Positions 22,474-30,982 of a stretch of DNA of 64,000 bases are shown here, one piece after another. The stretch is from Streptomyces sp. BK208 (GTDB lineage: Bacteria; Actinomycetota; Actinomycetes; Streptomycetales; Streptomycetaceae). The stretch's first letter is position 1; each line of letters starts with the position of its first letter. The position numbers were made by a program, and so were the translations under genes. A model generated the notes under the pieces. That model did not search any database, was not told the origin of the DNA, and saw nothing but the letters and a program-made list of their open reading frames with translations. The stretch covers positions 186,001 to 250,000 of the forward strand of contig NZ_SOAV01000008.1 of the NCBI RefSeq assembly GCF_004364245.1, read 5' to 3'.

Positions 22474-24432
22474 TCACCTGATGGTGATCTTGATGGTGGA
22501 CCCCTCGGGAGCGGTGTCCCCGGCGTCCACGGACTGCTCCTTGACGGTGTCGCCGAACAGCCCGAGCAGCCCCCGGTCCTCGTCCACCTCGAAGCCCGCG
22601 TCCTCCAGCGTCTGCCTGGCGTCGTCGACGCTGTCGCCGACCACGTCCGGGACCTCGATCATCCGGGGGCCCTTGGACACGGTGAGGGTCACCGTGTCGC
22701 CCTCGGCGGCCCGGCCGCCCGGCTCCGGTGTCTGCCGGGCCACCTGGCCGCTGTCGTACTCCGACTCGACCTGCTCGTCGGCGACCTCCACCTCCAGGCC
22801 GGCGTCGGTCAGCTCGGCCTTCGCGTCGTCCAGGTCGTCACCGGTGACGTCCGGGACGTCGACCGGGCTGCCCTTGCTGACGACCAGGGCGACCGCGGAG
22901 CCCGCGCGCACCGTGGTGCCCGACCCGGGCTTGGTGGAGATCACGAAGCCCTCGGCTTCCTCGTCGTTGAACGCCCGGGTCACCATGCCGGGCTCGAGAC
23001 CCTCGTCCTCCAGCAGACTCCGGGCCCGGTCCAGCCGGTAGCCGGACACGTCCGGCAGCTTCACGGTGTCGGGGCCGTCGGAGACCGTGAGCGACACGGA
23101 GTCGTTCTTCCGGATGCGGTCGCCCACGCCGGGGTCGGTGCTGATGACCTTGCCGCGCTCCACGGTGTCGCTGTAGGCGTGCTTCACCTTGCCGACGTCC
23201 AGCCCGGCGTCGTCCAGCCGGTCCCGGGCCTGCGCCTCGGACTTGGACAGCAGCGGCGGCACCTTGGTGAACTGGCCGGAGTTGATGTACCAGACGCCCG
23301 TGCCCACGCCGAGCAGCAGCAGGACGGCCACGACGATCGCCAGCGGACCGCGTCGCGGCCGGGACAGGCGGGAGCGGGGCGGGGCCGGCGGGGGAGCCGC
23401 CAGCCGGCTGGTGCGGTCGATCCCGTCCGAGGGGAACGCCCCGGCCGGGCGGCCGTCCTCGCCCTCGTCCTCGTCGACGGGCAGCGGCCGGGGCATGGTC
23501 AGTGCGCGCGGGATCACGCTCGTACGGTCCTCGGCGCCGTCGTGCTCCGCGGCGAGCGCCTGCGGCGGTACCGCGTCCAGCTGGTCCGCGCTCAGCGCCT
23601 CCCGCGTCTCGCGGGCCCGCGCGAGCAGCGCCACGGCGTCGTGCGGGCGGATCTCAGGGTTGCGGGCGGTCGCCGCGGCGACCAGCTCGTCCAGCTCGTA
23701 CGCCATCTCCGGCACGGCGGCCGACGGCGGCGGCACGTCCTCGTGCAGGTGCTTGTAGAGCACGACGGCGGGCGAGTCCCCGTCGTGCGGCTTGGCTCCG
23801 GTCAGCATCTCGTGGAGCACGACACCGCAGGCGTAGACGTCGACCCTGGGGTCGGCGGTGCCGCTCTCGATCTGCTCGGGCGCCAGGTAGGAGACGGTGC
23901 CGAGGACGGAGCCCGTGGTGCTGGTGACGGTGTCCACGGCCCGGACCAGACCGAAGTCGGCGACCTTGACCCGGCCGTCGTCGCCTATCAGCACGTTCTC
24001 CGGCTTCATGTCCCGGTGCACGAACCCCGCCCGGTGCGCGGCGCCGAGCGCGGCCAGCACCGGCTCCAGGATGTCCAGCGCGGCCCGCGGCCTGAGCGCC
24101 CCGCGCTCGCGCAGCACGTCCCGCAGGGTGCAGCCCGCGATGTACTCCATCGCCAGGTAGACGTACGCCCCCTCGGCTCCCTGGTCGAAGACCTGGACGA
24201 CGTTGGGGTGGTCGAGCCGGGCCACCGACTTGGCCTCGCGGATGAACCGCTCGACGAAGGTGGCGTCGGTCGCGAGCGTCGGGTGCATCACCTTCAGCGC
24301 GAGCACGCGGTCCAGGCGGGTGTCCACGGCCCGGTAGACCGTGGCCATCCCGCCCACCGCGATCCGCGCCTCGACGCGGTACCGGCCGTCGAGCACCTGC
24401 CCGACGAGAGGGTCCTGAAGGGTCGTGTCCAC
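22474..24432 (-). CDS. PASTA-domain serine/threonine protein kinase (PknB family)
   Basis: Membrane kinase of 652 residues that couples cell-wall state to phosphorylation. The cytoplasmic kinase domain (about 18-280) has the glycine loop AVGGMATVY, catalytic Lys47, HRDMKPEN with Asp141, and DFG with Asp159. A Pro/acidic linker leads to one transmembrane helix (363-383). Four extracellular PASTA repeats follow (390-650), each with a PDV-type motif and alternating ED-AGL ends. GTG 24432 gives the usual N terminus. It probably corresponds to one of the S. coelicolor PASTA kinases (PkaF group). No partner phosphatase gene is adjacent. Confidence 0.93.
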   Translation of the reverse strand: MDTTLQDPLVGQVLDGRYRVEARIAVGGMATVYRAVDTRLDRVLALKVMHPTLATDATFVERFIREAKSVARLDHPNVVQVFDQGAEGAYVYLAMEYIAGCTLRDVLRERGALRPRAALDILEPVLAALGAAHRAGFVHRDMKPENVLIGDDGRVKVADFGLVRAVDTVTSTTGSVLGTVSYLAPEQIESGTADPRVDVYACGVVLHEMLTGAKPHDGDSPAVVLYKHLHEDVPPPSAAVPEMAYELDELVAAATARNPEIRPHDAVALLARARETREALSADQLDAVPPQALAAEHDGAEDRTSVIPRALTMPRPLPVDEDEGEDGRPAGAFPSDGIDRTSRLAAPPPAPPRSRLSRPRRGPLAIVVAVLLLLGVGTGVWYINSGQFTKVPPLLSKSEAQARDRLDDAGLDVGKVKHAYSDTVERGKVISTDPGVGDRIRKNDSVSLTVSDGPDTVKLPDVSGYRLDRARSLLEDEGLEPGMVTRAFNDEEAEGFVISTKPGSGTTVRAGSAVALVVSKGSPVDVPDVTGDDLDDAKAELTDAGLEVEVADEQVESEYDSGQVARQTPEPGGRAAEGDTVTLTVSKGPRMIEVPDVVGDSVDDARQTLEDAGFEVDEDRGLLGLFGDTVKEQSVDAGDTAPEGSTIKITIR

Positions 24433-24571
24433 GCAGGGGAGTCTACGAGCCGGCACGGACACCCCGCGCCGCCGCCCGGAATCGCACCACGACTGCAGCG
24501 CACCTGTGACGTAGCCGGCCGCGACCGCCGCGGCAGCCGGGGCGGGCACCCGCCCCGGCTGCCGGCAGGAC

Positions 24572-25366
24572 CTAGAAGGCGGGCCGCTCCGGGTCCAGCA
24601 CGGCGAGGCCCTCCGCCGGAGACGACGCCTCGGCGAAGTGCCGGCGCGGGATCCGCCCCGCCCGCCGGGCCAGCCGCCCCGCCTCCACCGCGTACCGCAT
24701 CCCCTCGGCCATCAGGACGGGCTCCTGCGCCCGGGTCACCGCCGAGGCCAGCATCACACCCGCGCACCCCAGCTCCATCGCCAGCGCCACGTCCGACGCC
24801 GTACCGGCTCCCGCGTCGAGAATCACCGGCACACGCGCGTGCTCCACGATCAGCTGGAAGTTGTGCGGGTTGCGGATGCCAAGCCCGGACCCGATCGGCG
24901 AACCCAGCGGCATGATCGCCGCGCATCCGGCGTCCTCCAGCTTCCGCGCGAGCACCGGATCGTCGTTGGTGTACGGCAGCACCGTGAACCCGTCGTCGAC
25001 CAGCGTCTCCGCCGCGTCCAGCAGCTCGACCGGGTCCGGCAGCAGGGTGCGCTCGTCGGCGATGACCTCCAGCTTGACCAGGTCCGTGCCCAGCGCCTCG
25101 CGCGCCAGCCGCGCGGTCAGGACGGCCTCCCCGGCGGTGAAGCAGCCGGCCGTGTTGGGCAGGACGCGGATGCCGAGCCGGTCGAGGACGGACAGCACCG
25201 ACCCGTGCACCGAGGCGTTCACCCGCCGCATCGCGACGGTCGTCAGCTCCGTACCGGAGGCCACCAGGGCGCGCTCCAGCACATCGAGGCTGGGCGCCCC
25301 GCCCGTGCCCATGATCAGGCGGGAGCCGTACGACGTACCGCCCAGGACGAAGGGATCGTCGGCCAT
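24572..25366 (-). CDS. thiG: Thiazole synthase ThiG
   Basis: Forms the thiazole phosphate of thiamine from deoxyxylulose 5-phosphate, dehydroglycine and ThiS-thiocarboxylate. It is 264 residues with a TIM barrel. Schiff-base Lys98 is in LVKLEVIAD. The phosphate-binding regions GSPIGSGLGI and DAGAGTASD are intact. It is last in the thiO-thiS-thiG operon, starting 2 nt after the thiS stop, under the TPP riboswitch at 26812-26902. Confidence 0.96.
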   Translation of the reverse strand: MADDPFVLGGTSYGSRLIMGTGGAPSLDVLERALVASGTELTTVAMRRVNASVHGSVLSVLDRLGIRVLPNTAGCFTAGEAVLTARLAREALGTDLVKLEVIADERTLLPDPVELLDAAETLVDDGFTVLPYTNDDPVLARKLEDAGCAAIMPLGSPIGSGLGIRNPHNFQLIVEHARVPVILDAGAGTASDVALAMELGCAGVMLASAVTRAQEPVLMAEGMRYAVEAGRLARRAGRIPRRHFAEASSPAEGLAVLDPERPAF

Positions 25367-25368
25367 GG

Positions 25369-25578
25369 TCAGCCTCCTTGCACAGCGGTGAGGACCTCGA
25401 CGCGGTCGCCGTCGGCCAGGGCGGTGGCGGACCACTGCGCGCGCGGGACGACGGTCTCGTTCAGGGCGGCGGCGACGCCGGACGGTGCCGCGGTGAGGGT
25501 GCCCACCAGCGCGTCCAGGGCCGTGCCGGGAGCCACCTCGCGGGGCTGGCCGTTGACGGAGATGGTCACGGGAGTCAT
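25369..25578 (-). CDS. thiS: Sulfur carrier protein ThiS
   Basis: A 69-residue ubiquitin-fold protein whose C-terminal Gly-Gly (AVQGG) is adenylated and converted to a thiocarboxylate to donate sulfur to ThiG. Both the N-terminal ISVNGQPRE strand and the DGDRVEVLTAV end match the family. ATG 25578 overlaps the thiO stop by 4 nt (ATGA), indicating translational coupling. No thiF is seen in the window, so adenylation must be by an enzyme encoded elsewhere. Confidence 0.96.
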   Translation of the reverse strand: MTPVTISVNGQPREVAPGTALDALVGTLTAAPSGVAAALNETVVPRAQWSATALADGDRVEVLTAVQGG

Positions 25579-26801
25579 ACGGGCTGCTCCGTCCGTTCCG
25601 AGGGGGCCGAAGGGCGGAGGAGGGCGGGGTCGGTGCCGAAGCGCCGCGGGGTGAAGGCGCGGGCCTCCTCGGGCAGCTCCCCGGTGGTCAGGACGTCCGC
25701 CATGACGTCGCCGGTGACGGGGGTGAGCAGGACGCCGTTGCGGTAGTGCCCGGTGGCCAGCAACAGGCCGTCCAGAGCGGTCGGGCCGAGCAGCGGGGCG
25801 TTGTCCGGGGAGCCCGGGCGCAGGCCCGCCCGGGTCTCCGTCAGGGGCAGCTCCGTGATGCCGGGCACCAGCTCGTGGGCGTCGCGCAGCAGCTCGTAGA
25901 CGCCGCCCGCGGTGACCGTCGTGTCCCAGCCCAGCTCCTCGCTGGTGGCGCCGACGACCAGCTCACCGCTCTCGCGGGGCACCAGGTAGACGGAGTTGCC
26001 GCGCACCACGGCGCGCACCGTCCGGTGCAGCAGCGGCCGGGTCCTGGGCATGGTCAGCCGCAGCACCTGGCCCTTCACGGGCCGCACCGGCGGCAGCACG
26101 GCCTCCGGCACGCCCGTCAGCCGCCCGCTCAGACTGCCCCCGGCCAGCACCACCTGTCCGGCCTCCAGCGCGGTGCCGTCGGAGGTGACGACACCGGTGG
26201 CGCGGTCCCCGCGCCCGACGGTGAGCCGCTCGGCCCACGTCCGGTGGAAGACCACGCCCGCGTGCTCGCAGGCGGCCAGCAGTGCGCCGGCCAGGCGCCG
26301 GGGGTCGATCTGGTGGTCGCCGTCCACCCGCAGCCCTCCGCGCACGCCCGGCGCGAGCATCGGCTCGAGACGTCGGCACTCGCGCCCCGACAGCCACTCC
26401 GAGTCCAGGCCGGAGCGCTGCTGGAGCGCGTGCAGTTCGCGCAGGTGGGCGCGGTCGTCGGCGTCCAGCGCGACGGCGAGCGTGCCGCAGCGGCGGTAAC
26501 CGAGGTCGTGACCGGTGAGATCGGCCAGCTCGGCCGCGAACGCGGGGTACCGGCGGGCCGAGGCCAGGTTCAGGGCGAGCAGCGTCCCCTCGCCGTAGTG
26601 CAGCTCCGTGACGGCGGCCAGCATCCCGGCCGCCACCTGGGCCGCACCGCCGCCCGGCTGGGGGTCGACGAGGCCCGTGGCCAGCCCGCGCTGCGCGGCC
26701 CGCCAGGCCGTGACCAGCCCGACGACCCCGCCGCCGACGACCAGGACGTCGGGCGCACGAGACGTACCAGGAGTACGGGATGCGAGTGGTGGAGACGACA
26801 T
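25575..26801 (-). CDS. thiO: Glycine oxidase ThiO
   Basis: FAD enzyme that oxidises glycine to the imine used by ThiG. It is 408 residues of the DAO family. The FAD motif VLVVGGGVVGLVTAW lies near residues 19-33, with TRAGLRPGSPDNAPLLG and a terminal ATGHYRNGVLL block. It is first in the operon. The ATG is 10 nt downstream of the 3' end of the riboswitch. It would give aerobic thiamine synthesis, replacing the radical enzyme ThiH. Confidence 0.95.
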   Translation of the reverse strand: MSSPPLASRTPGTSRAPDVLVVGGGVVGLVTAWRAAQRGLATGLVDPQPGGGAAQVAAGMLAAVTELHYGEGTLLALNLASARRYPAFAAELADLTGHDLGYRRCGTLAVALDADDRAHLRELHALQQRSGLDSEWLSGRECRRLEPMLAPGVRGGLRVDGDHQIDPRRLAGALLAACEHAGVVFHRTWAERLTVGRGDRATGVVTSDGTALEAGQVVLAGGSLSGRLTGVPEAVLPPVRPVKGQVLRLTMPRTRPLLHRTVRAVVRGNSVYLVPRESGELVVGATSEELGWDTTVTAGGVYELLRDAHELVPGITELPLTETRAGLRPGSPDNAPLLGPTALDGLLLATGHYRNGVLLTPVTGDVMADVLTTGELPEEARAFTPRRFGTDPALLRPSAPSERTEQPV

Positions 26802-26811
26802 GGGCGTCCAG

Positions 26812-26902
26812 CCCCTCCCTTCGCCGGCATGACCCGGATCAGGTTCGTACGGTCGGAGGCCGCCAGCCTCCCTCTCAGCCCGGTGCGTCCGGGCTCCCGC
26901 GA
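26812..26902 (-). promoter_or_regulatory. TPP riboswitch (THI element)
   Basis: On the - strand the conserved TPP aptamer pieces appear in order: GGGAGCCCGG, CTGAGAGGGAGG, a short P3 arm, ACCTGATCCGGGTCATGCCGG and GCGAAGGGAG. The last element, GAAGGGAGGGG, includes the likely Shine-Dalgarno sequence of thiO, so TPP binding would hide it and block translation. No separate terminator hairpin is seen. Confidence 0.95.
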
Positions 26903-26962
26903 GTGCTTTACGTTGGCCACCCTAGCCCGCAGGGCATCGCACTTGTAAGGGAGCCCGTGCCC

Positions 26963-27313
26963 ATGACCCGTTCGCTCGACGGTCTCGTCCTCGCGCCGGT
27001 CGCCGACCAGGCGCCCGGCCAGGTGGGCACCCGCACCCGGTTCGCCTACCACGAGCAGGACGGCGCCGTGTGGGCCGAGTACGCCGGCGGTGACGTCGTG
27101 CGCGGCCGTCTGGTGGGCACCAGGGAGGGCGACCGCCTCGACTTCCGGTACGTGCAGCTGAAGACCGACGGCAGCACCTCGTCGGGCCACTGCGTCTCGA
27201 CCGTCGTGGAGCTGCCGGACGGACGCGTGCGCCTGGAGGAGACCTGGGAGTGGGAGTCGCAGCAGGGCAGCGGCACGAGTGTCGTGGAGCAGATCACCGC
27301 GCAGGGGCACTGA
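26963..27313 (+). CDS. Conserved hypothetical protein (small beta-rich)
   Basis: A 116-residue soluble protein with repeated beta-strand patterns: GTRTRFAYHEQDGAVWAEYA, GDVVRGRLVGTREGDRLDFR and RVRLEETWEWE. It looks like a lipocalin- or calycin-like barrel. No catalytic residues can be named. ATG 26963 has AAGGGA about 9 nt upstream. It is divergent from the riboswitch-controlled thiO operon and followed 31 nt later by the FAD oxidoreductase on the same strand. Function unknown. Confidence 0.78.
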   Translation: MTRSLDGLVLAPVADQAPGQVGTRTRFAYHEQDGAVWAEYAGGDVVRGRLVGTREGDRLDFRYVQLKTDGSTSSGHCVSTVVELPDGRVRLEETWEWESQQGSGTSVVEQITAQGH

Positions 27314-27344
27314 CCGGCGTTCCGCGGGTAACTATGGTGATCGG

Positions 27345-28622
27345 GTGAGCGAGCAGACGAACGAGCGGGGGCGGGAGCCGGTGGCGGACGCGGAGCGCCG
27401 TGTGGTCGTGGTGGGCGCCGGGATGGCGGGGGTGCAGACCGCGGTCGCCCTGCGGGAGCAGGGCTTCACCGGCCCGGTGATCCTGATCGGCGCGGAGCCG
27501 CACCAGCCGTACGACCGTCCCCCGCTGTCCAAGGCCGTCCTGCTCGGCACCGCCGAGGGCTCCGCCTTCGACGTCGACTTCGAGGCGCTCGGCATCACCC
27601 TGCGGCTGGGCTGCGAGGCCCTGGGCGTCCGCCCGGGCGACCACGTTTTGGACACCTCCGAGGGCCCCGTCCCCTACGACTCCCTCGTCCTCGCGACCGG
27701 CGCCGAACCGGTCCGGCTCCCCGGCACCGAGGACGTGCCGGGCGTCCACCTGCTGCGCACCCTGGACGACGCCGAACGGCTGCGCCCGGTGCTCGCCCGG
27801 CAGCACGACGTCGTGGTGGTCGGCGCGGGCTGGATCGGCGCCGAGTTCGCCACCGCCGCGCGCGAGGCGGGCTGCGCGGTGACCGTGGTCGAGGCCGCCG
27901 ACCGGCCGCTGGCCGACGCGCTGCCCGCCGAGGTCGCCGCGCCGATGACCGACTGGTACGCCGACGCGGGCGCCGGACTGCGCACCCGCGCGCGCGTGGA
28001 GCGCGTCGAGCCGGGCGGCCCCGGCGGGCCGGCCCGCGTCGTCCTCGACGACGGCACCCGGCTGCCCGCCGGCGCGGTCGTCGTCGGCGTCGGCGCCCGC
28101 CCGGCCACCGGCTGGCTCGCCGGCTCCGGCATCGCCCTCGGCACGCACGGCGAGGTCCTGGCCGACGACCGCCTGCGCACCTCCGCGGCGGACGTGCACG
28201 CGGTGGGCGACTGCGCGTCCTTCCCGTCCGCCCGCTACGGCGAGCGGCTGCTGGTGCACCACTGGGACAACGCCCTCCAGGGCCCGCGCACGGTCGCCGC
28301 CGACATCGTCGGCGCCCCGGGCGGCGAGACCCCGCCGGCCTACGACCCGGTGCCGTACTTCTGGTCCGAGCAGTTCGGCCGCTTCGTCCAGTACGCCGGT
28401 CACCACACGGCCGCCGACACCACCCTGTGGCGCGGCGACCCCACGAGCCCCGCGTGGACGGTCTGCTGGCTGCGCGCGGGCCGTCTGGTGGCCCTGCTGG
28501 CGGTGGGACGCCCCCGGGACCTGGCGCAGGGCAGACGGCTGATCCAGGCGGGCACCACGATGGACCCCGAGCTGCTGGCAGATCCGGCCAGACCGTTGAA
28601 GGCGGCGGCCGCGACGGCGTAG
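27345..28622 (+). CDS. NAD(P)/FAD-dependent oxidoreductase (ferredoxin reductase type)
   Basis: A 425-residue flavoprotein that probably transfers electrons from NAD(P)H to a ferredoxin or rubredoxin. The FAD site VVVVGAGMAGVQTAVAL (about 20-36), the NAD site VVVVGAGWIGAEFATAA (about 158-174) and the second FAD motif VHAVGDCASF are intact, and a reductase C-terminal domain follows (YFWSEQFGRFVQYAG). The segment YDRPPLSK is typical of rhodocoxin/putidaredoxin reductases. No ferredoxin or P450 gene is adjacent. The start is GTG 27345. Confidence 0.9.
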   Translation: MSEQTNERGREPVADAERRVVVVGAGMAGVQTAVALREQGFTGPVILIGAEPHQPYDRPPLSKAVLLGTAEGSAFDVDFEALGITLRLGCEALGVRPGDHVLDTSEGPVPYDSLVLATGAEPVRLPGTEDVPGVHLLRTLDDAERLRPVLARQHDVVVVGAGWIGAEFATAAREAGCAVTVVEAADRPLADALPAEVAAPMTDWYADAGAGLRTRARVERVEPGGPGGPARVVLDDGTRLPAGAVVVGVGARPATGWLAGSGIALGTHGEVLADDRLRTSAADVHAVGDCASFPSARYGERLLVHHWDNALQGPRTVAADIVGAPGGETPPAYDPVPYFWSEQFGRFVQYAGHHTAADTTLWRGDPTSPAWTVCWLRAGRLVALLAVGRPRDLAQGRRLIQAGTTMDPELLADPARPLKAAAATA

Positions 28623-28661
28623 CCGGGCGCGGTCGGGCGCAGCCCGGTTTCCGACTGTCAG

Positions 28662-28673
28662 TGCCAGGTGGCA
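28662..28673. promoter_or_regulatory. Palindrome 11 nt upstream of Rv2175c-like gene
   Basis: TGCCA-GG-TGGCA is a perfect palindrome ending 11 nt before the GTG start of the DNA-binding protein gene. It is a candidate operator, possibly for autoregulation, and unsupported beyond its position and symmetry. Confidence 0.35.
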
Positions 28674-28684
28674 GTCTGGGGGGC

Positions 28685-29050
28685 GTGACCGAGATTGACG
28701 CAAAGATCGATGCTCTCGTGCCTGCCTGGCTCACCGTTCCCGACATCGCCGAGAAGCTCGGCGTCGAGGTGACCCGGGTACGCCAGCTGATCAAGGAAGG
28801 CCAGCTCATCGCCGTACGCCGCGGTGAGAACCGCGCGCTGCACATCCCCGAGGCCTTCATCGACGAGGACAAGGTCGTCAAGGGCCTGGTCGGGACCCTG
28901 ACGCTGCTGCGGGACGACGGCTTCACGGCCGAGGAGATGCTGGAATGGCTCTTCACGCCCGACCCGAGCCTGCCCGGCACCCCCGCCCAGGCGCTGAGTG
29001 AGAACCGCGGTACGGAGGTCAAGCGCCGCGCCCAGGCGCTCGCCGTCTGA
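28685..29050 (+). CDS. Rv2175c-family DNA-binding protein
   Basis: A 121-residue protein with an N-terminal winged helix-turn-helix (LTVPDIAEKLGVEVTRVRQL, residues about 16-35) followed by a C-terminal Rv2175c-type domain (VGTLTLLRDDGFTAEEMLEW). In Mycobacterium Rv2175c is a DNA-binding substrate of the kinase PknL. Here a PASTA kinase gene is 4 kb away, so a similar link is possible but unproven. GTG 28685 gives MTEIDAKID. A perfect palindrome lies just upstream. Confidence 0.88.
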   Translation: MTEIDAKIDALVPAWLTVPDIAEKLGVEVTRVRQLIKEGQLIAVRRGENRALHIPEAFIDEDKVVKGLVGTLTLLRDDGFTAEEMLEWLFTPDPSLPGTPAQALSENRGTEVKRRAQALAV

Positions 29051-29173
29051 CCCGGCGCACCGCCCGGCACACGAGCCGCGGACCAGGGCCCGGGAGGGGC
29101 CGGGTCCGCGGCCGTGTGCCAGAATCGCGCGGCCCGTCGTGGGCCCACGCCACCGAACCGGGGGGACACCCGC

Positions 29174-29848
29174 ATGCCCGACACCGCCCCGACCACCGCC
29201 CGCGCCCGGCTCGCCGACGCCCGCCTCTACCTCTGCACGGACGCCCGCCGCGACCAGGGCGACCTGCCCGAGTTCCTGGACGCCGTGCTCGCCGGCGGCG
29301 TCGACATCGTGCAGCTGCGGGACAAGGGCATGGAGGCGGCCGAGGAGCTGGAGCACCTGGCGGTCTTCGCCGACGCCTGCGCCCGCCACGGCAAGCTCCT
29401 CGCGGTCAACGACCGGGCGGACGTCGCGCACGCCGCCCGTGCCGACGTGCTGCACCTCGGTCAGGGCGACCTGCCGGTGCCCGCCGCCCGGGCGATCCTC
29501 GGCGCCGACGTCCTCGTCGGCCGCTCCACGCACGCCGAGTCCGAGGCCGCCGCTGCCGCCGCCCAGGAGGGCGTGGACTACTTCTGCACCGGTCCGTGCT
29601 GGCCCACCCCCACCAAGCCCGGCCGCCACGCCCCCGGCCTCGACCTGGTCCGGTACACGGCCGCCCTGGGCACCGACCGCCCCTGGTTCGCCATCGGCGG
29701 CATCGACCTCGGCAACCTCGACGAGGTGCTGGCCGCCGGCGCCCGGCGCGCGGTCGTCGTCCGCGCGATCACCGCCGCCGAGGACCCGGGCGCGGCGGCG
29801 GCCGAGTTCGCGAAGCGGCTGCGGGAGGCGTCGCCGGCCGGGAAGTAG
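29174..29848 (+). CDS. thiE: Thiamine phosphate synthase ThiE
   Basis: Couples HMP-pyrophosphate with thiazole phosphate to give thiamine phosphate. It is 224 residues with a TIM barrel. The expected blocks are ARLYLCTD-like ADARLYLCTD at the N terminus, VQLRDKGM, LLAVNDRADVA (pyrophosphate/Mg Asp), HLGQGDLPV, GRSTHAESEA, CTGPCWPTPTKPGR and FAIGGIDLGN. It is near but not in the thiO operon. No TPP riboswitch is seen in its leader (29051-29173), so its control differs. Confidence 0.95.
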   Translation: MPDTAPTTARARLADARLYLCTDARRDQGDLPEFLDAVLAGGVDIVQLRDKGMEAAEELEHLAVFADACARHGKLLAVNDRADVAHAARADVLHLGQGDLPVPAARAILGADVLVGRSTHAESEAAAAAAQEGVDYFCTGPCWPTPTKPGRHAPGLDLVRYTAALGTDRPWFAIGGIDLGNLDEVLAAGARRAVVVRAITAAEDPGAAAAEFAKRLREASPAGK

Positions 29849-29967
29849 CCGGACACAACCGCGCGGAGCAGCGCGCAGCCGCACGGGGCCGCACGGAGCC
29901 GAGGACGGGCCGAGTGTCCAAAAGATGGACAACAACTCGACAATAGGGACAAATATCCCGCATCCGG

Positions 29968-29996
29968 TTGGGTGACCGTCACACCCTGGCTAACCT
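29968..29996 (+). promoter_or_regulatory. metF promoter giving a probable leaderless mRNA
   Basis: TTGGGT (29968-29973), a 17-nt spacer, then TAACCT (29991-29996), followed after only 6 nt by the metF ATG. Transcription would start at or next to the ATG. No Shine-Dalgarno is present. Confidence 0.7.
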
Positions 29997-30002
29997 GCCG
30001 GT

Positions 30003-30926
30003 ATGGCCCTCGGAACCGCAAGCACGAGGACTGACCGCGCCCGCACGGTGCGTGACATCCTCGCCACCGGCAAGACGACGTACTCGTTCGAGTTCTCGGC
30101 GCCGAAGACGCCCAAGGGCGAGAAGAACCTCTGGAGCGCGCTCCGCCGGGTCGAGGCCGTGGCCCCGGACTTCGTCTCCGTGACCTACGGCGCCGGCGGT
30201 TCCACCCGCGCGGGCACGGTCCGCGAGACCCAGCAGATCGTCGCCGACACCACGCTGACCCCGGTGGCCCACCTGACCGCCGTCGACCACTCCGTCGCCG
30301 AGCTGCGGAACATCATCGGCCAGTACGCCGACGCCGGGATCCGCAACATGCTGGCCGTGCGCGGCGACCCGCCCGGCGACCCGGGCGCCGACTGGATCGC
30401 CCACCCCGAGGGCCTGACCTACGCCGCCGAGCTGGTCAGGCTCATCAAGGAGTCGGGCGACTTCTGTGTCGGCGTGGCGGCCTTCCCCGAGATGCACCCG
30501 CGCTCCGCCGACTGGGACACGGACGTGGCGCACTTCGTCGACAAGTGCCGGGCCGGCGCCGACTACGCGATCACCCAGATGTTCTTCCAGGCCGAGTCCT
30601 ACCTCCGGCTGCGCGACCGGGTCGCCGCGGCCGGCTGCGCGACCCCGGTGATCCCCGAGGTCATGCCGGTGACCAGTGTGAAGATGCTGGAGAGACTGCC
30701 GAAGCTCAGCAACGCCTCGTTCCCGGCGGAGCTGAAAGAGCGGATCCTCGCGGTCAAGGACGATCCGGCGGCGGTACGCTCGATCGGTATCGAGTTCGCC
30801 ACGGAGTTCTGCGCGCGGCTGCTGGCAGAGGGTGTGCCCGGACTGCACTTCATCACGCTGAACAACTCCACCGCGACGCTGGAAATCTACGAGAACCTGG
30901 GCCTGCACCATCCCCCGCGGGCCTAG
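30003..30926 (+). CDS. metF: 5,10-methylenetetrahydrofolate reductase MetF
   Basis: Reduces methylene-THF to methyl-THF for methionine synthesis, using FAD. It is 307 residues. Visible blocks are YSFEFSAPKTPKGEKNLW (catalytic Glu), FVSVTYGAGGSTR, THLT-like AHLTAVDH, NMLAVRGDPP, GVAAFPEMHPRS, ITQMFFQAESY and PGLHFITLN. ATG 30003 is preceded by a promoter only 6 nt away, so the mRNA is probably leaderless. No B12 or SAM riboswitch is visible. Confidence 0.95.
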   Translation: MALGTASTRTDRARTVRDILATGKTTYSFEFSAPKTPKGEKNLWSALRRVEAVAPDFVSVTYGAGGSTRAGTVRETQQIVADTTLTPVAHLTAVDHSVAELRNIIGQYADAGIRNMLAVRGDPPGDPGADWIAHPEGLTYAAELVRLIKESGDFCVGVAAFPEMHPRSADWDTDVAHFVDKCRAGADYAITQMFFQAESYLRLRDRVAAAGCATPVIPEVMPVTSVKMLERLPKLSNASFPAELKERILAVKDDPAAVRSIGIEFATEFCARLLAEGVPGLHFITLNNSTATLEIYENLGLHHPPRA

Positions 30927-30982
30927 ACCGGCCGCACGTATTTGCGACACACTGCGTAACGGCCACTGGGAGAGGGGCGTAC

